This document shows positions 38,909 through 46,945 of a DNA stretch of 64,000 nt, piece by piece. Each line of letters starts with the position of its first letter. Positions within the stretch are counted from its first letter, which is position 1. Both the position numbers and the translations under genes were made by a program. The notes under the pieces were generated by a model, which was given only the letters and a program-made list of their open reading frames with translations, ran no database searches and was not told the origin of the DNA. Source of the stretch: Ignavibacteria bacterium (GTDB lineage Bacteria > Bacteroidota > Ignavibacteria > Tepidaquicellales > Tepidaquicellaceae); the NCBI GenBank assembly GCA_016716125.1, contig JADJWZ010000011.1, positions 62,001-126,000 on the forward strand, written 5' to 3'.

Positions 38909-38941
38909 GCTCGTTTCCAAAAAAAATTTTGGGAACGAGCG
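38909..38941. repeat. GTTCCCAAAC-type hairpin, copy 2
   Basis: GCTCGTTTCCAAAA and TTTTGGGAACGAGC pair with one mismatch. It lies just outside the insertion-sequence remnant. Confidence 0.7.
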
Positions 38942-38963
38942 GAATCCTTAATCTATATCAGTG

Positions 38964-40226
38964 CTGTCCAAAACATTTTTTATAAGCACATAAAGTTATT
39001 AACTAATACCGTTTTGGACGGATTATTTTTCTATTTTTAAACTACCCTTCACTATTTTTACTTTGGAATAATTTTTCCTGTCTTCCATCTATTATCAACT
39101 CATCCGGTGGTTTAAATGGCTCTCTAAGAAGCCTCTGGTCATTTTCAAAAATAAACATGCTCTTATTGCCGCAATCAGATTTGAGAAGACTCCATCCATA
39201 CTTTGCAAGGTTGCTTTTAAATACCTCAAAATTAAATAACTAATAAATGCCGTCCAAATCTTACCATTACTGCATTTTCTATTTGTACCTACAAAGATTT
39301 GATTTTAAATGACTTTTCAGTCCTTTAAAGAAAGTTTCTTATCACGGGCTATAAAGATCGCACTGTGATGCCGTCCATTAAATTTAGTTATTATTTCCTT
39401 GTCTGCATTTTCGATCTCGCTCGCGTCTTAATTTCTTGGTATTGGCGGTTCTTCTTTAATAATAATATTACTCTGTGAGAATATTTGGATCTTTTTTTCC
39501 GGTGGGTCTTTCCCTATGATATAAACTTTTATCTTTTAATCTTCTACAAGTTACTTCTCTCTCCTTTTAATAAATTAAAATCTCTACGCTCTATCGCCTC
39601 CTGCCGGGGTATTTTTCAAAATATGCTGCTTTTTATGTCTTTTCCATCTGTACGTGTATATAGACCGGAAGCAACCGTCGTATCAAGTAATGTGTGGTTG
39701 CTGCTCCTTTGGGTCTTTTGCCCCAATCATATAACGATAAACATAAACTTCTAATGTTGAATCTAATGCGGAATATCTTTCTCTTAATTTTAAATTTAAA
39801 CTTCTCTCGTTTAAAATTTTGTTTCTGTTGTAATTGAACAACGTCTTCAGAAAAATTCCAGAATAAATACCGCGTCCCTGTGTTTCTTTATAAGATAATG
39901 ATGCTTCTTTGGACCTTCTGTTATTCCTAAATGATTTAAGTTTCCTCCGTTTAGTCTAAGACCATTACTTATTTCATCAGTGATTTGAATTAGAAAAATG
40001 AGATAGAGCATTGATACCATATGTGTCCACTATTAATACTTTGCGTGTGTTTATCCGTTTCTTTTATCTATTTTTCGACTTCTCTGCTTAATTTATTAAT
40101 TATTTGGCTGAATAATGTTATATTGTTCATGGCTAGTTGTATTTTGGTTTTTTGATAAACAAAAATACTAACTATGGATATTTTCTTCCATAGACTAGCC
40201 TTTTTTTATTTCAACGTTTTGGACGG
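38964..40226 (-). mobile_element. Decayed IS4-family insertion sequence
   Basis: Inverted ends: CTGTCCAAAAC at 38964-38974 and GTTTTGGACGG at 40216-40226 (one mismatch as inverted repeats). Between them a broken transposase runs on the minus strand. Another GTTTTGGACGG at 39011-39021 suggests a nested or rearranged end. I see no clear target-site duplication. Length about 1.26 kb. Confidence 0.65.
39042..40130 (-). pseudogene. IS4 (DUF4372-type) transposase remnant
   Basis: Minus-strand translation starts MNNITLFSQIINKLSREVEK, like the DUF4372 head of IS4 transposases, but meets stops and frame changes repeatedly. Recognisable pieces in scattered frames: SLNLKLRERYSALDST (first catalytic Asp region) and, near 39200-39300, NRKCSNGKIWTAFISYLILR, similar to the family's 'ENAV..QIW.AL..YLLL' region. 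No intact catalytic frame survives. It marks past insertion at the right edge of the defence-like island. A 270-base plus-strand ORF inside is spurious. Confidence 0.72.
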
Positions 40227-40315
40227 ATGTGAATCTATATATAAAAATTTCAAGTTTTTTGTTTTAATTAAATATTAAAATTACTATTATAAAAATAACT
40301 TAAATTAAAATCCAT

Positions 40316-41365
40316 ATGAGAAACAAACTTACCTTATTATTAATAACAATATTATTTTCAGCAGCTTCATTAACTGGGCAGGATAAAAAAGTTCTGTTTG
40401 AGGAATTTACAAATGCTTCCTGCGCTCCGTGCGCTTCAAATAATCCGGCGTTAAAAGAATACATCGATTCAAAAGGTGACACGATCGTAGCCGTTAAATA
40501 TCATACGAATTTTCCGGGCTTCGATCCAATGTATAACTTAAACCCCTCGCAGGTTGAGGAAAGACGCGGCGGTTATTACAGCGATGTTAATGCCGTTCCA
40601 TGGCTCAAAGGCGACGGTAATATGTTTCCCGATATCTGGCCGTTTACTTTATCTAACTTTGATGCGGCTTTCAATACCCGTAAAGCGGTTGTTCCGCTGC
40701 TCACAATATCTGTGTCTGATTCAAGAATTGCAGGTGATACGATAAAATCCGTTGTAAGCATTAACATTCCTCAGGATCTTCCTTCAGGTAATTATAAATT
40801 AAGAGTTATGGCTGTGGAGAAAGTTATAATCTATCCCACACCTCCAGGAAATAACGGTGAAAGGATATTTGAACATGTCTTCCGCAAAGGTATCCCGGAT
40901 ATGGAAGGCACCATAATGCCGGCTGCTTCCGGAAATTATCAGTTTATTTTTAAATACAAAATCGAGCCGGAATGGATTGATACAAGCATGAATACAATTG
41001 CTTTTGTTCAAAACGACGGAGCGGGAAATAAGGAAGTTCTTAACTGCGCTTTAGGTGAAAATATTCCAACAGGTATCTCTGTCAATTCAAATACAATCCC
41101 TGAAAGATTTACATTATACCAAAATTATCCGAATCCCTTTAATCCTTCGACGGGTATAAAGTTTGATGTTCCGAAGAACTCAATCGTTAAACTTTCAGTC
41201 TATAATTCGTTAGGTCAGGAAGCGGCGGTATTACTAAATGAAACACTTTCCGCCGGCACATATAATATGAGATTTGACGGAGCTAATCTCTCTTCAGGAT
41301 TGTATTTTTACAAAATAGAAACAGAAGATTTCACTGACATTAAGAAAATGATGCTTGTAAAATGA
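40316..41365 (+). CDS. Omp28-like thioredoxin-fold secreted protein with type IX sorting domain
   Basis: 349 residues with signal peptide (MRNKLTLLLITILFSAA..). The mature start FEEFTNASCAPCASNNPALK carries a CxxC in a thioredoxin-like setting, and WLKGDGNMFPD and LRVMAVEKVI match Omp28-related outer-membrane/secreted proteins. The C-terminus has FTLYQNYPNPFNPSTGIKF and SSGLYFYKIETE, KKMMLVK, a T9SS type A sorting domain. Role unknown; possibly redox or surface adhesion. Confidence 0.85.
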   Translation: MRNKLTLLLITILFSAASLTGQDKKVLFEEFTNASCAPCASNNPALKEYIDSKGDTIVAVKYHTNFPGFDPMYNLNPSQVEERRGGYYSDVNAVPWLKGDGNMFPDIWPFTLSNFDAAFNTRKAVVPLLTISVSDSRIAGDTIKSVVSINIPQDLPSGNYKLRVMAVEKVIIYPTPPGNNGERIFEHVFRKGIPDMEGTIMPAASGNYQFIFKYKIEPEWIDTSMNTIAFVQNDGAGNKEVLNCALGENIPTGISVNSNTIPERFTLYQNYPNPFNPSTGIKFDVPKNSIVKLSVYNSLGQEAAVLLNETLSAGTYNMRFDGANLSSGLYFYKIETEDFTDIKKMMLVK

Positions 41366-41682
41366 ATTTAACCTTTAAGTCATCTGATAGAAATTAATTA
41401 AAAATTAAATTTTATCAGGGAGACTCAACGGGACGATCAATATTTAATTAACGAAAATCAGTACGTTCCCAAACTCCAGTTTGGGAACGAGCGGAATTTG
41501 GAAGAGCGGAACTGAGAAACGGGAAGTAACTGAAAACATATTATATCAGGAAATCAAGAATATCTTTTAATCATGGTTCAGAAAACAATAGACAAATTTT
41601 CCAACGCAGCACCCATTTTCTCAATTGTATCACACAATTAAAATAATTAAATTGCATTTTCTAAAATCTAAATTTAGTTCAT
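41366..41682. other. Intergenic region before gcvH
   Basis: No gene. It contains one hairpin repeat (41464-41489) and is otherwise AT-rich, presumably with the gcvH promoter. Confidence 0.4.
41464..41489. repeat. GTTCCCAAAC-type hairpin, copy 3 (intact)
   Basis: CGTTCCCAAACT and AGTTTGGGAACG pair perfectly around CC/A; AGCGG follows as in the copy at 38.9 kb. The best-preserved copy of the family in the window. Confidence 0.8.
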
Positions 41683-42067
41683 ATGAATTTTCCCGCTGCG
41701 TTAAAATATTCCAAAGATCATGAGTGGGTTAAGCTGGATGGTGATGTCTGTACTATCGGGGTTACTGATTATGCGCAGGGCGAACTCGGGGACATTATTT
41801 ATCTTGATATTACATCTGACGCCGGAAGCGAAGTGAAAGCCGGTGATGTGATCGGATCTATCGAAGCGGTTAAAACTGTTTCGGAAGTTTACTCTCCAGT
41901 GTCGGGAAAGATCATTGAGTTTAATACAGCTATCAATGATAATCCCTCGCTTGTAAATACAGATCCATATGACAGCGGGATGGTTAATTAAAATTCAGCC
42001 TTCAAATATGGACGAGATAAATAATCTGCTAAGTTCGGATGATTATAAAGAGCTTATCGGAGCATAA
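41683..42067 (+). CDS. gcvH: Glycine cleavage system H protein, frameshifted near the C-terminus
   Basis: Lipoyl carrier of the glycine cleavage system. KYSKDHEWVKLDGD, VCTIGVTDYAQGELGDI and the lipoyl-lysine site SIEAVKTVSEVYSP are clear. The first frame stops early at 41991 (DPYDSGMVN). Removing one G from the G3 run at 41977-41979 gives DSGWLIKIQPSNMDEINNLL and an ending SSDDYKELIGA, a normal length of about 127 residues. Other gcv genes are not in the window. First gene of a housekeeping run. Confidence 0.92.
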
Positions 42068-42116
42068 GGATTTATTACCGCTTTAAATTTATTGTTCTTT
42101 AAAATGACAGAGACTT

Positions 42117-42617
42117 ATGAAAATAAATATTCACAACTTAAGAGAAACCGAAACTGAATTTAAATTTACTGTATCACGTGATGATGTGAACACAGATATT
42201 TTAAGATTTATATCTGATGTAAAAGTAAACGCCAGAGTAATAAAAACAGGCAGTCAGGTGGATATAAGAATAAATATCAGCGGCGATTATGAATATGAAT
42301 GTGACAGATGTCTTGATATAAGAAACGGAAATCTTGATAAGAATTTTGAGATAGTTTACAAATACGATCTGAGAAATTCAGAATCAGGTTATGATACTGA
42401 TGATGATATTAAATTTATTGCGCCGAATACACAGGTAATTAATATAAATCAGGATGTAAGGGACTTTATTTTTTTGTCGCTGCCTATGAAGAACGCGCCT
42501 GAAGAGAAAGACGGGATCTGCACAGGCTGTCATAAAAGCGTTGAAGAAATAATTCAGATAAAAAAAGAAAATGAAATAAATCCTGTCTGGGAAAAATTAA
42601 TTAAAATAAATAAATAA
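42117..42617 (+). CDS. YceD / DUF177 family protein
   Basis: 166 residues. The Cys-containing YECDRCLDI in the middle and ICTGCHKSVEEI near the C-terminus are the DUF177 signature. The family is conserved directly upstream of rpmF, as here (14 bases), and is linked to 23S rRNA or ribosome metabolism in bacteria and plants; the exact reaction is unknown. Confidence 0.88.
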   Translation: MKINIHNLRETETEFKFTVSRDDVNTDILRFISDVKVNARVIKTGSQVDIRINISGDYEYECDRCLDIRNGNLDKNFEIVYKYDLRNSESGYDTDDDIKFIAPNTQVININQDVRDFIFLSLPMKNAPEEKDGICTGCHKSVEEIIQIKKENEINPVWEKLIKINK

Positions 42618-42631
42618 AAATATAACTTAAC

Positions 42632-42811
42632 ATGCCAAATCCTAAAAGAAGACATTCCAAAGCAAGAGGACGAAAAAGAAGGACTCATTATAAAGCGACT
42701 GCGCCGACATTAATGTCATGTCCGAACTGCAGTGAAATGAAACCATCGCACAGAGTCTGTCCGTCATGCGGATTTTATGACGGTAAAAGCATTTTGCAGC
42801 CGAAGAAATAA
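42632..42811 (+). CDS. rpmF: 50S ribosomal protein L32
   Basis: 59 residues, MPNPKRRHSKARGRKRRTHY at the start, with a zinc ribbon of four cysteines (CPNC..CPSCG). Short but full length. It sits between yceD and plsX, the widespread rpmF-plsX order. The leader AAATATAACTTAAC has no Shine-Dalgarno sequence. Confidence 0.96.
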   Translation: MPNPKRRHSKARGRKRRTHYKATAPTLMSCPNCSEMKPSHRVCPSCGFYDGKSILQPKK

Positions 42812-42878
42812 TTTCATTCCCTCCTTTATCGTTTCTAAAATTTCAAATAATTGAAGTTAATATTTGTAACAGGATCTG

Positions 42879-43904
42879 ATGAATAAAATAAAAATTGCAG
42901 TAGATGCCATGGGAGGAGATTTCGCTCCTCTCAATGATGTATCGGGAGCGATCATCGCAGCTGAAGAGAGACCGGATCAGCTTGAGATCATTCTGGTCGG
43001 AAATGAAAAACTGATTCGGGATGAAATTTTAAAACACAAAGTCACTCTGCATAATCTTGAAATTGTAAACGCTGATGAAGTTGTAACAATGAAAGACTCG
43101 CCGACAGAGTCGCTTAAGACTAAACCGAATTCATCCATAAGCGTCGGACTGGATCTTGTAAAACAAAAGAAAGCCGATGCATTTATAAGCGCAGGAAATA
43201 CAGGCGCGGTAATGACTGCATCAATTCTTAAGCTCGGCAGAATTAAAGGAGTGGGCAGACCGACCATTGGTTCGCTGTTCCCGACAGATAAAGGAAAGAC
43301 AATGGTATTTGATGTCGGCGCTTCAGTCGACTGTAAAGCCGTTCACTTATTAGAGTTTGCGATTATGGGAAGTATTTTTATAAAGAATGTGCACAACATT
43401 GACAACCCGAGCGTAGGATTGCTTAGTGTCGGGGAGGAAAAATCAAAAGGCGACAATCTTACTATTGAGACTTATGAGCTGCTGGAGAAATCCGGTCTGA
43501 ATTTTAAGGGTAATGTGGAAGGAAGGGATGTACTGAGGGGAAAGGTTGATATAATAGTCTGCGACGGATTTGTAGGAAATGTAATACTAAAGTTTGCAGA
43601 GAGCGTGCTGGATTTGATGAAGAGTAAATTCAGATCATACGCGGATAAAAGTTTCTTTCATAAGATTTGGGTAGGTTTGATGTACGGGACTTTGAAGAAT
43701 GTTATATTAAAGGATTTTGATTATCAGGAATACGGCGGAGTTCCTCTGCTTGGCGTAGACGGAGTTTCAATAATCGGTCACGGAAAATCTTCACCTATTG
43801 CGATTAAAAATATGATCTACAAAGCTGAGGAGATGGTAAGGAAGGAAGTTAACGAAAAAATAAGGATCGAGTTAAGTAATAAGTCAAAAGAAAACGCAGT
43901 CTGA
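42879..43904 (+). CDS. plsX: Phosphate acyltransferase PlsX
   Basis: 341 residues. Makes acyl-phosphate from acyl-ACP for phospholipid synthesis. Motifs: IAVDAMGGDFAPLNDVSGA at the start, SAGNTGAVMTASILKLGRI near residue 105, GLLSVGEEKSKGD, VCDGFVGNVILKFAE and LLGVDGVSIIGHG. Full length, with rpmF upstream. Confidence 0.95.
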   Translation: MNKIKIAVDAMGGDFAPLNDVSGAIIAAEERPDQLEIILVGNEKLIRDEILKHKVTLHNLEIVNADEVVTMKDSPTESLKTKPNSSISVGLDLVKQKKADAFISAGNTGAVMTASILKLGRIKGVGRPTIGSLFPTDKGKTMVFDVGASVDCKAVHLLEFAIMGSIFIKNVHNIDNPSVGLLSVGEEKSKGDNLTIETYELLEKSGLNFKGNVEGRDVLRGKVDIIVCDGFVGNVILKFAESVLDLMKSKFRSYADKSFFHKIWVGLMYGTLKNVILKDFDYQEYGGVPLLGVDGVSIIGHGKSSPIAIKNMIYKAEEMVRKEVNEKIRIELSNKSKENAV

Positions 43905-43914
43905 TAATTGAAAT

Positions 43915-43978
43915 TACCTCCAAGACTCGAAGGCTCAAAGTTAAAATTTTTTCTTTGAGCCTTCGAGTCTTGGAGGTA
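43915..43978. repeat. Perfect 26-bp inverted repeat
   Basis: TACCTCCAAGACTCGAAGGC.. (43915-43940) and its exact complement GCCTTCGAGTCTTGGAGGTA (43959-43978, preceded by CTTTGA) flank a 12-base A/T loop. It shares arms with 16743-16817. It could fold into a long hairpin after plsX and slow transcription, but with the second copy it is best seen as a dispersed element. Confidence 0.85.
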
Positions 43979-44081
43979 AGCAGAAAGAGTTTGTTTCGGA
44001 CAGTCTGAAACATTCGGGGCAGGCAAGAATTTATGAGCAATTGATAATGAAAAGAAAGCTGATACCGGAAATACAAAGGAC

Positions 44082-44112
44082 TTTATTTTTACAGCGTATA
44101 AAATTATATTTG
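44082..44112 (+). promoter_or_regulatory. Possible TAnnTTTG promoter for the rpmB region
   Basis: TATATTTG at 44105-44112 fits the Bacteroidota -7 consensus; a TTT rather than TTG lies 20 bases upstream at 44082-44084. It precedes the small gene at 44155. Motif evidence only. Confidence 0.35.
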
Positions 44113-44154
44113 TAACTTAAATTTTCAACTAAACCATATACAATTTAATATCTA

Positions 44155-44361
44155 ATGGCTAAACAACAATCATTTGCCGATAAAGCAAATAAGCTTGGAA
44201 AGAAAAACGAGCTGATCGTGAAATGTCCTGATACCGGCGCTGATACAAAGATCATCAATGTCAGAATAGTGGATACGATCAAGTCGGATAAAGGAACGTT
44301 TAAATTTCTTGACAGAAACATGAAAGTTTACGAATCCACATACAAACAATATAAACCGTAG
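44155..44361 (+). CDS. Small basic protein upstream of rpmB, unknown
   Basis: 68 residues, MAKQQSFADKANKLGKKNEL.., basic, no signal peptide. The single cysteine stands in VKCPDTGADTK. I do not recognise it, but size, charge and position 15 bases before rpmB suggest a ribosome-associated protein. Inference only. Confidence 0.7.
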   Translation: MAKQQSFADKANKLGKKNELIVKCPDTGADTKIINVRIVDTIKSDKGTFKFLDRNMKVYESTYKQYKP

Positions 44362-44376
44362 TTAAAGAATAATAAC

Positions 44377-44589
44377 ATGTCAAAAATCTGTAAAGTAACC
44401 GGAAAGAAACCTTTAGTCGGAAATAATGTATCTCACGCTAATAATAAAACAAAGAGAAGACAGTATCCAAATCTTCAGAAAAAAAGAGTATGGCTTGAAG
44501 AAGAAAAGAGATTTGTCACATTAAAGATCTCCGCAAAGGGAATAAAGACTCTGAGCAAAAAAGGCGCGCAAGCAGTTTTGAATGCCTGA
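44377..44589 (+). CDS. rpmB: 50S ribosomal protein L28
   Basis: 70 residues. SKICKVTGKKPLVGNNVSHA and NKTKRRQYPNLQKKRVW are typical, ending with KISAKGIKTLSKKGAQ. Full length. Overlaps the glycosyltransferase start by eight bases. Confidence 0.95.
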   Translation: MSKICKVTGKKPLVGNNVSHANNKTKRRQYPNLQKKRVWLEEEKRFVTLKISAKGIKTLSKKGAQAVLNA

Positions 44590-45331
44590 TAAAAGTTTAT
44601 CCGGAAAAAAGATAAGCATAATAATACCCGCTCTTAACGAAGAGAAATTAATAAGAAGAACATTAACGCAGTTCACTGATGGTTTGAAAAAACATCATGA
44701 ACTGGAAATCATTGTCAGTGACGGAGGAAGCACGGATAGTACTCTAGAAATTGCATATGAATTAGCTGACAGGGTTGTTTTAAAGAGTAAAAATATTCCG
44801 CAGAACATCTCCCGTGGAAGGAATGCAGGCGCAAAAATTTCTTCGGGAGATGTTCTCGTTTTTTTAAATGCTGATACTTATGTATATGATCTTGACGCGA
44901 TGCTGAATATTATAAGCGAAGAGTTTAAAGATGAAAATGTAAATGCCCTTGCATGCGTGATAAAAGTTTTTCCCGAAGAGGAAATTTTATCCGACAGAAT
45001 GTTTCATACATTCTATAACGGTTATGTAAAATTTCTCAATAAGTTCCTGATGGGAATGGGAAGAGGCGAGTGTCATATAGTCTCCGGGAAAAGATTCCGG
45101 GAGATCAACGGATATGATGAGGAAATGATAGCAGGTGAGGATTTTGATCTTTACAAAAGATTAAGAAAGACAGGGAAGATCAAATTCATAAAAGACATTG
45201 TAATTTTTGAATCGCCCAGGCGATACAGAAAATTCGGTTATACAAAAGTATTCTGGAACTGGACAGTAAATTCAATTTCAGTTTTTTTATTGGGAAAATC
45301 TGTTTCAAAAAGCTGGGAACCTGTTAGATGA
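44582..45331 (+). CDS. Family 2 glycosyltransferase
   Basis: 249 residues. ISIIIPALNEEKLIRRTL, VSDGGSTDSTLEIA and VLVFLNADTYV are GT2 motifs, followed by GRGECHIVSGKRFREINGYD and GEDFDLYKRLRK. It has no large membrane domain except a weakly hydrophobic C-terminus. Unlike dolichol-type enzymes the substrate cannot be told. Overlaps rpmB by eight bases. Confidence 0.88.
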   Translation: MPDKSLSGKKISIIIPALNEEKLIRRTLTQFTDGLKKHHELEIIVSDGGSTDSTLEIAYELADRVVLKSKNIPQNISRGRNAGAKISSGDVLVFLNADTYVYDLDAMLNIISEEFKDENVNALACVIKVFPEEEILSDRMFHTFYNGYVKFLNKFLMGMGRGECHIVSGKRFREINGYDEEMIAGEDFDLYKRLRKTGKIKFIKDIVIFESPRRYRKFGYTKVFWNWTVNSISVFLLGKSVSKSWEPVR

Positions 45332-45363
45332 AAATTAGGAATTAGGAATTAGGAATTAGGAAT
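45331..45363. repeat. Heptamer microsatellite (AATTAGG)
   Basis: About four copies of AATTAGG directly after the glycosyltransferase stop. Same motif family as the repeats at 22.5 and 25.2 kb, in opposite orientation. Confidence 0.85.
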
Positions 45364-45409
45364 TGTGTTATGATAAAAGTAATGATCAGATTCAGGAATA
45401 CAAAGCCGG

Positions 45410-46567
45410 ATGAAAAAAGATTTTTTTAAAGTTCTTTCAAATAGCGCAGAAGACGGAGTCAAAGCAAGACTTGGTGAAATTAATACAGACAGTTCGCAGA
45501 TAGAAACGCCTGTATTTATGCCCGTCGGTACGCTGGGAAATGTTAAGGCATTAGAGCAAAGAGAATTATTAGAGTTTGATTCAAGAATAATCCTTGCCAA
45601 TACCTATCATTTATTCCTGCGGCCCGGAATGGAAGTAATGGAAAACGCAGGAGGTCTTCATAAATTTATGAACTGGGATAGAAGTCTGCTTACTGACAGC
45701 GGAGGTTTTCAGGTATTCAGTCTTGCAAAGCTGAGAAAAATATCCGAAGAAGGAGTTGAGTTTTCATCTCACCTCAACGGAGATAAATGTTTTTTCACGC
45801 CGGAGAAAGTTATTGATATTCAGAGATCGATCGGATCAGATATTATGATGCCGCTTGACGAATGTCTTCCTTATCCATGTGATCATGCAAGAGTAAAAAA
45901 ATCCATCGGACTTACTTACAGATGGGAGAAAAGATGTTTTGAACACATGAGAAATACGGAAAGTAATTACGGCAGGAAGCAGTTTTTATTTTCTATAAAT
46001 CAGGGAAGCACATTCAGGGATATCAGAAAGGAAAGCATTGAAATGCTTTCTGAAATTGATTTTGACGGAAATGCAATCGGCGGACTTGCGGTCGGTGAAG
46101 ACAATGAGATCATGTATGATATTACGGAACACTGCACGGAATTTATGAGTAAAGAAAAGCCAAGGTATTTAATGGGAGTAGGCACGCCAATTGATTTGCT
46201 TGAAAGTGTGCAGAGAGGCGTGGATATGTTTGACTGCGTAATGCCGACAAGAAATGCAAGACACGGCAGATTGTTTACGACGTTTGGCGAGATCAATCTG
46301 AAAAGTTCTTTACATAAATTCAATAACAATTCGCCTGACACGGAATTTAAATCATATACGTCTGAAAATTATTCGCTGGCGTATCTGAGACATTTATTTA
46401 TATCAAATGAAATACTCGGATTTCAGCTGGCGACAATTCATAACATTGGGTTTTATCTGAATCTTATGAAAAACATCAGGCAGGCAATAAGTCAAAACAG
46501 ATTTTTAAGTTTTAAGAAAGATTTTTTAGAAAAATATTTAAGTAACGCTAAAATAAATATTGATTAA
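45410..46567 (+). CDS. tgt: tRNA-guanine transglycosylase, without the usual zinc cysteines
   Basis: 385 residues. Exchanges G34 for the queuosine precursor in tRNAs with GUN anticodons (tRNA-His and tRNA-Asn of this window are such substrates). Catalytic motifs: TPVFMPVGTLGNVKALE, TDSGGFQVFSLAKLR, GGLAVGEDNEIM and FDCVMPTRNARHG (nucleophile Asp). The usual zinc site CxCxxC...H is replaced: EFKSYTSENYSLAYLRHL lacks all three cysteines, the His in TIHNIGFYL remains. This zinc-less form appears to be common in Bacteroidota relatives (from memory). Confidence 0.95.
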   Translation: MKKDFFKVLSNSAEDGVKARLGEINTDSSQIETPVFMPVGTLGNVKALEQRELLEFDSRIILANTYHLFLRPGMEVMENAGGLHKFMNWDRSLLTDSGGFQVFSLAKLRKISEEGVEFSSHLNGDKCFFTPEKVIDIQRSIGSDIMMPLDECLPYPCDHARVKKSIGLTYRWEKRCFEHMRNTESNYGRKQFLFSINQGSTFRDIRKESIEMLSEIDFDGNAIGGLAVGEDNEIMYDITEHCTEFMSKEKPRYLMGVGTPIDLLESVQRGVDMFDCVMPTRNARHGRLFTTFGEINLKSSLHKFNNNSPDTEFKSYTSENYSLAYLRHLFISNEILGFQLATIHNIGFYLNLMKNIRQAISQNRFLSFKKDFLEKYLSNAKINID

Positions 46568-46594
46568 GTAAAATTAAAATAACAAAATAAAACA

Positions 46595-46939
46595 ATGGAA
46601 TTATTAAATTTAATATTTTTACAGCAGGCGCCCGGAGGAATGGAATCTATTCTTTCTTCAATTTTACCTTTTCTTCTGATTATTTTTATTTTCTATTTCT
46701 TGATATTAAGACCTCAGCAGAAGAGACAGAAGGAAAGAGCAAAGCTGCTTGAGTCAATTAAGAAAGGTGATAAAATAATTACAGCCGGAGGAGTGCACGG
46801 GTTAGTCGAAGGAATTGATGAAAATACAATTCTCGTAAAGATATCCGATAACGTGAAAGTAAAAATGGAAAGATCAGCGGTTACAACAATAATTGGAGTA
46901 ACAGACCTTGAGCCGGAAAAAAAATCTTTTTTAGGTTAA
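46595..46939 (+). CDS. yajC: Preprotein translocase accessory subunit YajC
   Basis: 114 residues. One membrane helix (LPFLLIIFIFYFLIL) followed by RPQQKRQKERAKLLESIKKG and DKIITAGGVHGLVEGI, the family signature. Associates with SecDF. It sits after tgt as in many bacteria. Confidence 0.94.
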   Translation: MELLNLIFLQQAPGGMESILSSILPFLLIIFIFYFLILRPQQKRQKERAKLLESIKKGDKIITAGGVHGLVEGIDENTILVKISDNVKVKMERSAVTTIIGVTDLEPEKKSFLG

Positions 46940-46945
46940 GCATAT

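Noticed and set aside
39485..39754. Plus-strand 89-residue ORF in the IS region
   Set aside because: It lies antisense to the decayed transposase and has no recognisable content.
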